From the NCBI GenBank assembly GCA_905221605.1, contig CAJNDS010000025.1:1065450-1129449 (forward strand): 64,000 bases of DNA, in the 5' to 3' direction. A program made the position numbers and the translations under genes. This DNA comes from Symbiodinium natans. Taxonomy: Eukaryota; Sar; Dinophyceae; Suessiales; Symbiodiniaceae. Positions 12,611-23,215 of the stretch are shown here, in pieces. Under the pieces are notes generated by a model that worked only from the letters and a program-made list of their open reading frames with translations, had not been told where the DNA came from and did no database searches. How positions within the stretch are numbered: the stretch's first letter is position 1; every line of letters begins with the position of its first letter.

Positions 12611-13663
12611 GTTTGCTAGAAGGTTGTCACATGTACCCTCCCTTTGTGCTCGTAGGATAAGGGCCCCTCGAGGTTAGGACTGAAAGCCCTAGAACCATAA
12701 CGTGCTTGAACGGCCCAGCGTGCGAGGTTTGAAGGTTTCAGAGAGGCGTCTTGGTTGGTCCTTGTGTGTGCGAAAATGACTGAGCGTGTTCAACTAGCAT
12801 CCTCCTTTTAGGGACCGAGCGTACTCAAACAGCACCCAAGCTGTCGGATTCAGAACACTGTACAGTAAGAACATATCCCTTAGAGATTTGTGCCTGATGA
12901 CCAAAAAGCTCGCACCATGGCGCGAGCTAATTGGTCGCAGGGGATACATCCATGGTTTTTCGCACGTCAAAACACAAGTTTTCAGGGCTGTTCGCAGGGG
13001 TATAGTTACAACCCCTGTGGAGCCACGATTACGTTACCAGCACAGGGATAGACACCTCAATGTACTTAAACCACCTCTTTTACGGAACTTATTTACTGGT
13101 CGCAGGGGTATAGTCACAACCAGTATAGAGCCACGATTGCGTTACCAGCACAGGTTTTGGCTTTCATCGTAAGCAACTAGCACCCCATCTGCGCCCTGAT
13201 GACCAAATAGCTCTCACGCTAGAGCTCCCCCTCTCACCCATACAACAATGGCCAACTTGCAAGAAGAAGTTTGCCACGCGAAGCTCCGAGGCATGACGCT
13301 TTTTGCTTCTTTGTAAACCTTTGTACTTCCCAAATGCCCGGAAACCAATCCGCACACGCTTTCTCGATGTTTTCCATGGTCGGCGCTTGTGTCTTTGGTT
13401 GCCAAAATTTAATATATATAAAAAACGAGCGCGAGCATGGTCACTGGCCTGAGCTATTTGGCCGTACTCAAACAGCACCCAAGTATTGAGGACCGAGCGT
13501 GTTCAAGTAGCTTCCTGCTTTTTGGGGACCGAGCGTACTCAAATAGCACCCAAGTCTTGGGGACCGAGCGTGCTCAAATAGCACCCAAGTTTTGGGGACA
13601 GCACTTTCAGAACACTGTAGAAGTGAAACATATCCCTTCGAGGTTTGTGGTATGTCCCCTCCC

Positions 13664-14008
13664 TGAAAGTGCAAACATCAGAAACAACATAGGATACTTT
13701 GTGCGCTTGGACACCCTATGGAGCAGTGATTACGTTTCCAGCTCACAAGGGTCCCTATATCACAAGGGGTAAACCCCTTATTTACTTCAACCGCATTTTT
13801 CGGGGCGGCGAAACCTTTTCGCAAAGCAAGACGAGTTGGGTAAACACCCCTGCTTGCCCTGCGAAAAGGTTCTATACAAGCGCAAAAACACCCTATGTTG
13901 TTCCTAGCGTTTGCACTTTCAGAAAACTGTAGAAGCAAAAAATACTCCTTAGAGGTTTGTCGCATGTCCCCTCCCTTCGTGCTCGTAAGGTTTGGTGCAG
14001 GGCCCTGG
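13664..14008. mobile_element. Fold-back/MITE-like element, copy 3 (left arm truncated)
   Basis: The left arm starts inside the usual sequence at GAAAGTGCAAACATCAG. The right arm is complete to GGGCCCTGG. Confidence 0.6.
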
Positions 14009-14784
14009 AAGTTTGTCGCATGTCCCCTCCCCTCGTGCTCGTAGGGTGCGGGTCCCTCGAGGTTAGGCCTGAAAGCCCTAGAACCATAACGTGCTTCAAG
14101 ACCGCAGCATGCGAGGTTGGAAGGTTTCAGAGAGGCTTGGTTAGTCCCTGTGTGCGCGAGAGACTGAGCGTGTTCAGCGTATTCACCCAGCATCCTGCCT
14201 TGCAGGGACCGAGCGTACTCAAAAGGCACCCAAGCTTTGGGGACGGACCGTGTTCAACTAGCATCCTGCTTTTTGGGGACCGAGTGTACTCAAAAGGCAC
14301 CCAAGTTTTGGGGACCGAGCGTGTTCAACTAGCATCCTGCTTTTTGGGGACCGAGCGTACTCAAATAGCACCCAAGTTTTGGGGACCGCACTTTCAGAAC
14401 ACGTATGTCCCCTCCCTCTGTGCTCGTAGGGTTTGGTGAGAGCCCTAGAAGTTTGTTGTATGTCCCCTCCCGTCGCGCTCGTAGGGTGACGTCGTAAGCA
14501 ACTAGCAACCCTTCTGCGCTGTCATGACCAAATCACATAGCTCGCGCCATGGCGAGCTACTTGGTCGCAGGGAAACATCTATGGTGAAAGCATGTTTTCA
14601 AGGCTAGTGTTCTGCGCCCAATAGCCTGGCAGCAATCGTGGCCCTATAGCCCGCCTGCATTTTAAAACGGTTCCAAGAGCCTGTCCTGGTAACGTGGCCC
14701 CATAACCCGCCTGCACTTTAAAACGGTTACATTAACATTTAGGGCCTTCACCCTATGAGCATGAAGGGACATGCGAGCAACTTC

Positions 14785-15162
14785 TAGGGCCCTCACCAAG
14801 CCCTAGCACGAAGGAGTGGACATACGACAAACCTCAACGGGAGATGTTTTTACTTCTTCAGTGTTCTGAAAGTGCAAACGTTCGGAAAGCATAGGATGTT
14901 CTTGTGCTTGCACACCCTATGGAGCCACGATTACGTTGCCAGCACACAAGGGATGAACATCTCTATTTACTTCAACTTGTTTAGGGGCTGTGAAACCTTG
15001 TCGCAAAGCAAGAAGAGTTGGGTAAAAGCCCTGCTTGCTCTGCGAAAAAAAGGTTCTATACAAGCGCAAAACCTTCCTATGTTGTTCCTAGCGTTCACAC
15101 CTTCAAAACACGGTAGAAGCAAAAACATATCCCTTACAGGTTTGTCGTAATTATGTCCCCCT
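14785..15162. mobile_element. Fold-back/MITE-like element, copy 4
   Basis: Full left arm from CTAGGGCCCTCACC; the right arm ends at TATGTCCCC. The inner stem has a few extra A residues. Confidence 0.6.
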
Positions 15163-15959
15163 AGAAGTTTGAGGCATGTCCCCTCCCTTCTTGCTCGTAG
15201 GGTGATCGAGGTGAGGGAGAACCATAACGTGCTTGCACGGCCCAGCGTGCGAGGTTTGAAGGTTTCAGCGAGGCGCCTTGGTTTGTCCTTGTGTGTGCGA
15301 AAAGACTGTTCAACTAGCATCCTGCTTTTGGGGACCAAGCATACTCAAATAGGACCCAAGTCTTGGGGACCGAGCTTGTTCACCTAGCACCCTGCTTTGT
15401 GGAGCCGAGCGTACTCAAATAGCACCCAAGTCTTGGGGACCGAGCGTGTTCCACTAGCATCAATGCTTTTGGGGGACCGAGCGTACTCAAATAGCACCCA
15501 AGCTTTGAGATTCAGAAGTAAGAACATATCCCTAAGGGGTTTGTCGTATGTCTCCTCCCTTTGTGCATAGGGCTTGGTGAGGGCCCTCGAAGTTTGTCGC
15601 ACGTCTCCTCCCTGCCTGCGCGTATAGGGTGACATCATGAGCAGCTAGCGCCCCATTTGCGCCCTGATGACCAAATAGCTCACACCATGGCGCGAGCTAC
15701 TTGGTCCATGGTGTTTTAGCAAGTTAAAACACAAGTTTTCAGGGCTGCTCGCAGGGGCATATTCACAACCCTTATGGAGCCACGATTACGTTACCAGCAA
15801 AGCGATAAACAGCTCAATGTACTTAAATCACCTCTTTACGGAACGCGTTTTACTGGTCGCAGGGGCATATTCACAACCTTTTAGACCCACGATGACGTTA
15901 CCAGCACAGGCTTGTGGGTTTCATCGCAAGCAACTAGCACCCCATCTGCGCCCTGATGC

Positions 15960-16225
15960 CGGTTTCAAGCTGGGGTTTCAAATTGGGCTCAACAGGGGGA
16001 TGTTGCCGACTGTTGGCCGGATCCGGGTTTCAAGTTGGACCCATAAGCGGCATGTTGGCCAGATATGGGTCTCAAGTTGGGCTCATCAGGGCATGCTGGC
16101 CGGGTCCGGGTTTCAAGTTAGAGTGGCCAGGGCCGCATTGGCCGGTCCGAATTTCAAGTTGGGATCGACAGCGGAATGTTGGGCGGATCCGGGTTTCAAG
16201 CTGGGCTCGCCAGGGCCACGTTGGC
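15960..16225. repeat. Tandem repeat of about 53 bp (five copies)
   Basis: GATCCGGGTTTCAAGTTGG recurs about every 50-55 bases with GGCATGTTGGCC between. Diverged. It forms the right edge of the 9.6-16 kb repeat region. Confidence 0.7.
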
Positions 16226-16239
16226 TTGAGGGTGCAGGT

Positions 16240-16345
16240 TGGTTGCGCGGATGGGGCTTCTTTGAGGCGACGACGGGGTCACGCGAATCGGGCTTCTTTG
16301 AGGCGACGACGGGCTGCAGGTTGGTTACGCGCATGGGGCTTCTTG
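16240..16345 (-). repeat. GACGACGGGG/AACCAACCTGCACCC minisatellite, inverted relative to 8.83-8.93 kb
   Basis: GGGGCTTCTTTGAGGCGACG appears here and, as its complement, at 8830-8930 next to AACCAACCTGCACCC. Confidence 0.65.
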
Positions 16346-16583
16346 GCATGGAAAAGGACACCCGCACGTGTCAAGACGGCTCTACAGTAACCACCTTCCC
16401 AGGTGAAGTTAATTGCAAACTTGACCTGTGGAGGTTTCTCGATATTAGAGGTCCATGTTGTGGGTGTCCCTTTAATGGGTGTTTCTTGTCTAAGAAAGAA
16501 AAAAGGATGACAAGTCTTTCGCGTTCTCAAGTTTGCGCAGCTGCGTTGCGTGTCGCAAACCGAACTTGGCGTGTGGAGGTTTT

Positions 16584-16669
16584 CCAAAATTAGGGGTCCG
16601 TTGTGGGTGTCCTTTTCAAGGGTGTTTTGCCATAGAAGCAATCAAATAACAAAGACACCCTAATTTTGG
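16584..16669. mobile_element. Short MITE-like element with 15-bp terminal inverted repeats
   Basis: CCAAAATTAGGGGTC at the left and GACACCCTAATTTTGG at the right, 86 bp overall, just upstream of gene A. A diverged direct copy of its left half lies at 16430-16470. Confidence 0.45.
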
Positions 16670-16908
16670 ACAAATGTAGCAGAAGCGAGTCCTTTGTTTG
16701 TGGTCTCAAGCTTGAGTGCACCGTCGCGTTTGACTGTCGCAGGCCAAAGTGTTTTTCATGATGGGCGGTCACACGCTGCCTCCGCTCTTCGTTGCGTTGG
16801 TGCTTCGTACTGTTTTCCCTCTGTGTAAATCTAATCCCTAAACCCTGCACCCTAAAATGTCTACAAACTTACTGTTTGGGGTCTTTGCTTGCATGATTTC
16901 TGACATCA

Positions 16909-18294
16909 TTGTTGGGTGCACATCCGCGGGAGATAGAGGGAGGGTTTGGCTCATGGCAGGTGGGACCTTCTGGGCTGCTGCAGAGTGCGGGCCATTGCCA
17001 CTTGGGCAAAAGCACCTGCAACTCGCTTGTGAATAGAATTTGGGAAGGCTCGGCGTCGGCCAAGGTGGATGAGGAGGATGCTGACCTCCTCATCCTCGAG
17101 GCGAGCACGGAACGCCTGATGAGCCGTGGCTGGCGGCACCTCTGCGACAGACGTCCTCAGGAGGCCGCGGCGGACTTCGGAAAAGTCATCTCCCAGCACC
17201 CTGACTGTGCTGCGGCCCACAACAACCGGGGCATTGCCCTGGAGATCTTGGGGCAGAGAGTGGAGGCGCAGCGGCACTACGAGGAGGCGGACCGTCTGGC
17301 AGCACTGGCGACTGACGCCGATTTGCAGCGCAGCCTATGGCTGACTCGGAAGTGGAAGCCCATCGGCTGGCAGGCCAAGGGTGAGCCGGAGGCAGAGACG
17401 ACGGCCGCGGAGGCTGACTTCCTCCTATCCTTCGCTACGCCCGACGCGAAGGAGAACAACCGGATCTTGACGGCGCTCTGCGACGGAGTGCGCTTCGGCG
17501 ACACGATCCGCCCCTGGGCGTCAAAAGGTCGTGTTTTTTTTCCGCCATCCTTTTTCTCCACTTTGCTTTGCCGAGGCCGTGTCACGTTCTGCCACGACCG
17601 CTCCTTGGGAATGGGTCTGCACGTGGTGGACGGACAGGCTCGAGGACGGCACGATCCGAAGTTTGCTGACTTGGACGAGGACTTGCAAACACAGTTAAGC
17701 TCCATGAGCCCTGAACCTGTCGCTTGGTTTCAGGGTTGGGTCATCGTTTACAATTTCCAGGAGCGCCAGGTCGGTGAGTTCCCGCGCTGGCCTCTTGGAC
17801 CGCCTGTCCTCATGCAAGGTCTTGGGGGACATTGTTTCTTATATAGTCCTTTTTTCGTTTTGGAAATAACAACACCGGCAAGCAGCTCCAAGACCCTGAA
17901 TGTATTTACTTCAGCTTCAGCTCTTGTTTCGCCAAATGAGATTGTAAGCAGATTTGTAAGCCTGAGCGGTATCCGATCCAAGTGGCCCAGCTGCGCCTTC
18001 GAGGTTCGAACACTACCGACAGGCGGCCGAGGCCACGAAGCACGGGATCCTCCTTCTGCAGCTGACGGAGGGCTACTTCAAGTGCAGGGCCCAGTTATAG
18101 GCGTCCTGCTCTGCTGCAGGAAGGGTGTTGAGGCAAGGGGGTCAGAACTCAAGGGGTCTCTGCGCACGGGGAGTCGTAGGTCGAAGGCCTGCCGATGGGA
18201 GTTCGGGTACCTGCGGAAGCCCGAGCTGGTTCACGTCTTCGTGTGGGACATCCAGGGACCCCGGATAGTTTCTTGGAAGGACGGGCCGAACTGA
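16909..18294 (+). CDS. TIR-like domain with N-terminal TPR (5' part of TIR-TPR gene A)
   Basis: The frame from ATG 16909 to TGA 18294 is open throughout, but comparison with the paralog at 29.2-33.7 kb shows that it reads through introns. Best exons: 16909-17527, 17576-17679, 17761-17789, 18004-18093 and 18180 onward; phases agree at every junction. Residues about 69-132 form a TPR hairpin (NNRGIALEILG). A TIR-like fold of about 145 residues follows: strand A DFLLSFATPD (from 17416), strand B plus BB-loop-like VTFCHDRSLGMG, a helix and strand with TKHGILLLQLTEGYF, then SKACRWEF, whose Glu (codon 18199-18201) aligns with the catalytic Glu of TIR NADases, and a last strand ELVHVFVWD. The exon with TKHGIL is in a different frame from the long ORF. 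The start is uncertain: ATG 16909 or an exon after the AG near 16980. The TGA at 18292 may lie in an intron leading to the TPR array at 18620. TIR assignment is by motif reading only. Confidence 0.65.
   Translation: MLGAHPREIEGGFGSWQVGPSGLLQSAGHCHLGKSTCNSLVNRIWEGSASAKVDEEDADLLILEASTERLMSRGWRHLCDRRPQEAAADFGKVISQHPDCAAAHNNRGIALEILGQRVEAQRHYEEADRLAALATDADLQRSLWLTRKWKPIGWQAKGEPEAETTAAEADFLLSFATPDAKENNRILTALCDGVRFGDTIRPWASKGRVFFPPSFFSTLLCRGRVTFCHDRSLGMGLHVVDGQARGRHDPKFADLDEDLQTQLSSMSPEPVAWFQGWVIVYNFQERQVGEFPRWPLGPPVLMQGLGGHCFLYSPFFVLEITTPASSSKTLNVFTSASALVSPNEIVSRFVSLSGIRSKWPSCAFEVRTLPTGGRGHEARDPPSAADGGLLQVQGPVIGVLLCCRKGVEARGSELKGSLRTGSRRSKACRWEFGYLRKPELVHVFVWDIQGPRIVSWKDGPN
17528..17575 (+). other. 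Predicted 48-bp intron, gene A
   Basis: A pyrimidine-rich insertion with GT donor and AG acceptor. Removing it gives WASKGRVTF, which matches WGKGPVTF in the paralog, where the sequence is contiguous. It is a multiple of three and has no stop, so a plain ORF scan misses it. The two splice junctions share a near-repeat (AGGTCGTGT and AGGCCGTGT). Confidence 0.65.
17680..17760 (+). other. Predicted 81-bp intron with GA donor, gene A
   Basis: Donor GAG|GACTTG and acceptor TTCCAG|GAG. Removal joins FADLDE to ERQVGEFPRW, matching the paralog FDNLDHDQKPSEFPKW residue for residue in length. It contains a second possible acceptor (GGTTTCAG). It is a multiple of three, so the frame reads through. GA-AG introns are reported in dinoflagellates; this one is inferred only from the paralog alignment. 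Confidence 0.5.
17790..18003 (+). other. Predicted 214-bp intron with GC donor, gene A
   Basis: Donor CGCTG|GCCTC and acceptor TTCGAG|GTTCG. The splice gives EFPRWFEHYRQA, matching EFPKWFQEYSKA encoded without interruption at 31.2 kb in the paralog. It shifts the reading frame, so the unspliced frame after 18003 is wrong until 18180. Confidence 0.65.
18094..18179 (+). other. Predicted 86-bp intron, gene A (shared position with gene B)
   Basis: Donor CCCA|GTTATAG and acceptor TCGTAG|GTCG. Joining yields RAQSKACRWEF. The paralog has an intron at the same codon and phase (31329-32095) giving QAQSKACRWEF, so this intron predates the duplication. Confidence 0.7.
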
Positions 18295-18619
18295 AACATG
18301 AGGCGCTGCAACCAAACCCCTCGTAAGGGACTCCCCACTTGTAGAACTATAGACTCGCTGCACCTGTGAAGCTAGCATCAAAGTACTGTTGAGGAGGGAG
18401 AGCTCGGGACGTGAGGTTTTGTAAGATCCTCGGTCTGACCAGCTGTTCACAGGTGGTCACAACCTTAAGCCTTATCCGTCCAGCGGCCTCCGGGCATTAC
18501 CACCATACGTAAACTGACCACTCTAAGCCCACAAATCTTCCGTAAGCTGAAGGCACAACGAATCTCTGCCCCAAGTTCCCCTGAGATGTTCTGCGACTGT
18601 ACCCCTATTTGAGGAGCTC

Positions 18620-21031
18620 ATGGCCGACGCTGGCCTCATCATGCACGTCTTCGCAGGGGCACAGCAGTTGCTCCAAAAAGAAATGGCGGATGGGTTGAGA
18701 CGAAACGAAGCGCCGGAGGAAGTCGTGACTTGGTTTCGTGTTCGCGAGGCGGCCACACTGGTTGAAGCTCAGGAGCACCAGGCGTGGTGCGAGCTCCCCG
18801 TGCTGGAAGTTCTCTATGCGCTGGCGAGAGACAGTCGTGGCGAGCAAAGCGACCTCTGCATGATCGCACAGGGTAAGCTGGCGAAAGCCTTGCTGGCCAC
18901 TGGGCACGCCAAAGAAGCTCGTGATCTGTTGAGCAGCCTTCTGGACACAGAGATGGAGCATCATGGGCCAGAGGATCCTGGCGTGGCAGAAACGCTCAAC
19001 AGCCTGGGCAGTGCCTACAATTTTCTGGGAGACCACCTCAAGAGCAAGGAGCTTTTGGAGCAGGCGCGAACGATCTTGGTGCAGCACTTTGGGCCAGACC
19101 ACGTGTATGTGGCAATGACGCTTCACAACCAGGCTGCAGCCTACGGAGATCTTGGAGATTATGTCAAGATGAAGGACCTCTTGGAGCAGGCGCTCACAAC
19201 CATGGTGCAGCACTTTGGGGAGGAACACAGAGAAGTGGCCAGCACACTCTGCAGCTTGGGCAATGCCTGCGGGCGGCTTGGGGACTATGCCCGGAAGAAG
19301 AACCTCTTGGAGCAGGCCCTGAAGATTGCGGTGGAGTACTATGGATGCGAGCACGTAGCGGTGGCAAAAACAGTCCACAGCTTGAGCACTGCCTATGGAC
19401 AGCTCGGAGACCATGTCAAGATGAAGGAGCTCCTGGAGCAGGCACTCAAAATCGAGGTGCAGCATTATGGAAGGCAGCACGTGGAAGTGGCAAAGGCACT
19501 TGCCAACCTGGGAAATGCCTATGGGCAGCTGGGCGACCCTGTTAAGATGCAGGATCTCTTAGAAGAGGCACACGGGATCATCACGCAGTACTATAGTGAG
19601 AAGCACGTGGAAGTGGCAACAGTACTCCAGAGCTTGGGCCATGCTTACGGACTTCATGGAGACTATGTCCGGAAGAGGAAGTTCCTGGAGCAGGCGTTAG
19701 AGATCAAAGTGCAGCACTATGGCAGACAGCATGTCGAAGTAGCAATGACACTTCACAACTTGGGCAATGCCGACGGAGAGTTAGGGGACTATGACAAGAT
19801 GAGAGACCTCCAAGAGCAGGCCCTCCTGATCGAGGAGCGGCATTACGGAGAAGGGCATGTGGAAGTGGCGGAAACGCTTCACAGCTTGTCTCATGCCTAC
19901 ACAAAGCTTGGAGATTCTGTCAAGGCAAAAGACCTTCTAGAGCGGGTGCTGAAAATCAAGGTGCAGTGCTACGGAAAGGAGCATGTGGAAGTGGCAAAGA
20001 CGCTCAATGCCTTGGGCAATGCATGGGAAGATCTCGAAGAGTATCCGAAAATGAAGGAAGCCCTGGAGGAGTCACTCAGGATCAAGGGACAGCACTACGG
20101 GGTGGATCACGTCGAAGTGGCGAAGGCACGCTGCGATTTGGGCGGTGCTTATGGACTGCTTGAGAACCACGCGCAGAAGAAGGGCCTCCTGGAGCAAGCG
20201 CTCAAGACACTTCTGCATGAAGCAGATCACGATGAAGTGGCGAGAGCGTTCCACAACTTGGCAAACGCCTACAGAGATCTTGACGACTATATCAATATGA
20301 AGGGCATCCTGAAACAGGCACTCAACTTCAACGTGCAGCACTATGGCGGGGACCATGTGGAGGTGGCCAAGACACTTCAGAGTTTGGGCCTTGCCTACGA
20401 CAATCTCGGAGACTACTCGAAGGCAAAGGACCTCCTGGAGAAGGCACTTGGGATCATGGTGCAGCACCATGGAGAGGAACACGAGGAAGTGGCTGGGGTG
20501 CTAAACAACCTTGCGAGTGCCCACATCGACTTGGGCCAACCTGGCAAAGCCAGGGAGCTCTTGCAGCGGGCACTGGCCATCTATGAGACCTTAGACCCAG
20601 AGCACCCTTTGGCCGTGCCAGTACAGCACAACCTCCAAGCCACGGCAGATCAAATACAGCATGCACAGGAACGCGGCGTTGCGATTCTGGAGCAAATGCA
20701 GGAGCTGTTTGGCGCGGAGCATCCGGATCTAGCCGAGAGCCTGGAGCGACTGGCAGCCGACCCGGGCAGCCTCCAGCATCAGATCGAGCTGCTGAAGCGC
20801 GTTCTTGAAGTTGAGGAGCAGATTCATGGGCCGGAGGATCTGGAAGTCGCAGGGACCCTGGAGCTCTTGGGTGAGCTTTACGGAGACCAGGGAAGCAGGT
20901 CTTTGCAAAGGACCTCTTGGGAGCGCTGCCTTCGGATTCAGACGAAGCATCTTGGCCACCATCACGCTGACGTTCTTTCCCTTCAGTCGGCCCTGAGCGA
21001 GCTTCGGGCGGAGGCTCCAAGGTCGCCCTAA
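18620..21031 (+). CDS. Kinesin-light-chain/nephrocystin-type TPR array protein (3' part of gene A)
   Basis: An 803-residue frame. Residues 1-121 are non-repeat and include EHQAWCELP (about 52-60), which is also present just before the TPR array of the paralog at 29.2-33.7 kb. From residue 122 there are about 13 consecutive TPRs of 42 residues (one of 40), with the pattern VAxTLxxLGxAYxxLGDYxK then LLEQAL and QHYGxxHVE, followed by about three diverged repeats to residue 800. The DNA therefore carries a 126-bp internal period. TPR arrays bind protein partners; no enzymatic motif is visible here. The frame is open upstream of the ATG back to 18551, and that part also aligns loosely with the paralog, so this is probably the last exon of one TIR-TPR gene starting near 16.9 kb. 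The exact splice between 18.29 and 18.6 kb is unresolved. It could instead be a separate gene using ATG 18620. Confidence 0.85.
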   Translation: MADAGLIMHVFAGAQQLLQKEMADGLRRNEAPEEVVTWFRVREAATLVEAQEHQAWCELPVLEVLYALARDSRGEQSDLCMIAQGKLAKALLATGHAKEARDLLSSLLDTEMEHHGPEDPGVAETLNSLGSAYNFLGDHLKSKELLEQARTILVQHFGPDHVYVAMTLHNQAAAYGDLGDYVKMKDLLEQALTTMVQHFGEEHREVASTLCSLGNACGRLGDYARKKNLLEQALKIAVEYYGCEHVAVAKTVHSLSTAYGQLGDHVKMKELLEQALKIEVQHYGRQHVEVAKALANLGNAYGQLGDPVKMQDLLEEAHGIITQYYSEKHVEVATVLQSLGHAYGLHGDYVRKRKFLEQALEIKVQHYGRQHVEVAMTLHNLGNADGELGDYDKMRDLQEQALLIEERHYGEGHVEVAETLHSLSHAYTKLGDSVKAKDLLERVLKIKVQCYGKEHVEVAKTLNALGNAWEDLEEYPKMKEALEESLRIKGQHYGVDHVEVAKARCDLGGAYGLLENHAQKKGLLEQALKTLLHEADHDEVARAFHNLANAYRDLDDYINMKGILKQALNFNVQHYGGDHVEVAKTLQSLGLAYDNLGDYSKAKDLLEKALGIMVQHHGEEHEEVAGVLNNLASAHIDLGQPGKARELLQRALAIYETLDPEHPLAVPVQHNLQATADQIQHAQERGVAILEQMQELFGAEHPDLAESLERLAADPGSLQHQIELLKRVLEVEEQIHGPEDLEVAGTLELLGELYGDQGSRSLQRTSWERCLRIQTKHLGHHHADVLSLQSALSELRAEAPRSP

Positions 21032-21034
21032 GTG

Positions 21035-22984
21035 GACCAGTGGGCCTGAGGACCTTAGAAACTTGAGGCCGGGTTGGAGTAGGTTTTTCTGCATCTTTGT
21101 TAGTATGCTGCAACCTGGCACCCACACAGCTTTTCTGCAATGCGGGAAAGGTGTAGATCACGCTGGCTCAGTTTGCGGCGCAGAAGGAACCAGTCAGTAC
21201 CTGGCACCACTTTGGGAACTCAGGTATTGAAGTCGATAGCCCCCTTAGGATTTGTTCTATGTATTTATATAAATACCCAAGGGAAGTCAATATTTTGGTT
21301 AAGGTTCTAAGGGGAGTATTGGAGTTTCTCGTCGCACAAGTTGACAGCTTTTCTTGGGATTGACAGCCCTGCTATGAAGCGGCTCAGGTGATACTTGCTG
21401 CTATTACGGCCTTTCTTCGTGCAATGATGTCGCTGTCAGGCCTGCTGCCTCCTAAGCGAGGCGCGCGGCATCACTGACTCACAGGGCAGAGGGCCTGCTT
21501 GAGGATCAGATAGCGGAGATGCTGTGCACAAGTCACACGTCGTCAACATCTTTGTGCCCAAAGCTGCCGGAAAAGCATGGAACAACAATGTCAAAGAAAG
21601 TAGGAGGCAATACACCCGAATCTGTTGTGCGGCAGTCGAGCGTCTTCTGGGCACCGCCACATGGCCAAAAACAATGGCACAGTGGCCGCTGTGGCAGACG
21701 TCAGACTTAGACAAGCAAGACGAAGCAGAAAAATGCGAGCGTTGACCACATCAGCTGGTCTTTTTGATATGCGGTCTGCCTCTTTCGTCCAGCAGCGCAG
21801 TTTTCCGACATCCTACTGGTGCTGATGATGCTTACCAGACTTCAGAGCGTCCCAAGCACACTTTGTGAGATTGAAGGGCTTGCCAGCGTCCTCAGTCCTT
21901 TTGCCCACTGTCACTCCTTTGGCGTTTAGGATGGCCAGCCATCACAGATTTTCCCGCCATCACTGCGTGTGGGTTTCATGGGGTTTCCAGCCATTCCTTG
22001 AGCCTGAAATATGAATGCACGCAGTTATTCTGGCTAGTATTCTTCGGGTTGCAAAGAACTGCTGGGGCCGAGCTTGTAGCTGTTCATAGTTAATAGTAAA
22101 TGGGGTAGTTGCGTGTGTGGAGTACTTTTGTGTGTCGTTGCCTCTGCCAGCTAAATCAAGCTTCTGTGTGGTAGGGTTGGCTTTCCAGTACTGATGGTGA
22201 GCCGCTTAGCAAGCTCACGGAGACATTGCAGCCGCAGTGGAGTCAAACAGGACCCTGTAGGAGCTGTGGGGCGAGAGAGATCAAAACAGCCGCACAGCTT
22301 GCAAGATAATGAGTGCTAAGTTGAAGCTTACAAGATACGTGCTTTGTTTTGACTGCATAGTAGAGTACAGCACGTACACCGAAACCATCCGCAACATCGA
22401 TAATCCGACCGTAGAGTACAAAATCTCATCTACTATACATGTATTCTAATATGATAGTACAGTTGAATCTGCATCATAGCAGACTCATGGCAAGGCACAG
22501 CCACTCACTGCCGAGCAGCGTGATGTGTGTTCCAGCTGGGTCTGATTTTCGTACTTTCGTATTCTTATACTTCAATGTTCTATACTACTGCTTGGGCTGC
22601 AAACCCATCTCTGTAACGGCGCCGCTCCAGTTGACTCTAGTATGCTCCAGCATACACTCGAAAAGTATTTCCATAGTGTCCCCGGGCAAGTGGGAATTCT
22701 TGTGAAGTTTGCAGGAAGCTACCAACCTTGGAACAACCTCACCGCTGCAAGATGTTCCATCTCAGAGGCGACCCGTGTGAGCTTCCCTTAACCTGATTCT
22801 GGGACAAGGCGGATTTCGGAACTGCAATGGCCCGGGCATGGGCTTCGGTGTGGTTCAAGGGTTTAAGGCTGCGATCAGGGTTGATGGTCCCCCCACCCCG
22901 CCCCCCATCGCTCCCCTGGTAGGAATTTGTCGCGCCGCAGTTGTCGAGCTCAAGGGTGGCTACGGCGGCCAAACAACTATTGAG
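21035..22984. other. Gene A to gene C intergenic region, left part
   Basis: 3' flank of gene A. At 21240-21316 a small inverted-repeat element may be present (CCCCTTAGGA and TTCTAAGGGG ends, with the palindrome GTATTTATATAAATAC inside). Nothing coding recognised. Confidence 0.4.
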
Positions 22985-23215
22985 AGTCGCATCAACCTGC
23001 ACCCTGATTGTCGCGCCAGCGCCCCCAGCGTAACCAACCTGCACCCATGAGAGTGGCATCATCGCCCCAACGCCCCATCAGCGCAACCAACCTGCACCCC
23101 TGAGAGTCGCGTCAACATGAACCAACCTGCACCCCTAAAACTGCACCCCTGATAGTCGCGCCAGCGCCCCCTGCACCCCTGACAGTCGCATCATCGCCGC
23201 GCCCCATCAGCGTAA
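22985..23215 (+). repeat. CCAACCTGCACCC degenerate tandem repeat
   Basis: CAACCTGCACCCCTGA with GAGTCGCATCATCGCC recurs about six times with variable spacing. Followed by a C-rich stretch (23270-23385) of ACCCCC and TACC words. Confidence 0.65.

Larger units (their letters stand above)
9600..15950. repeat. Higher-order repeat of about 3 kb, two copies plus a third partial
   Basis: A segment starting at about 9940 (CAGGGCTGGTCGCAGGGG, GAGCCACGATTACGTTACC) recurs at about 12970 and 15735; the first two copies stay alignable for 430 bases. Between them lie, in similar order, blocks of a 72-bp minisatellite, a 36-nt palindrome and fold-back elements. Some modules occur in both orientations (ATTACGTTACCAGCACAGG at 9985, its complement at 10846). 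No ORF with coding character was found. Confidence 0.8.

Noticed and set aside
16909-18294. Single uninterrupted 461-residue protein
   Set aside because: Paralog comparison shows four introns; two happen to be in frame and one hides an exon in another frame.
18605-19480. Minus-strand 291-codon frame
   Set aside because: It is the shadow of the TPR repeats encoded on the + strand, where the TPR consensus is clear.
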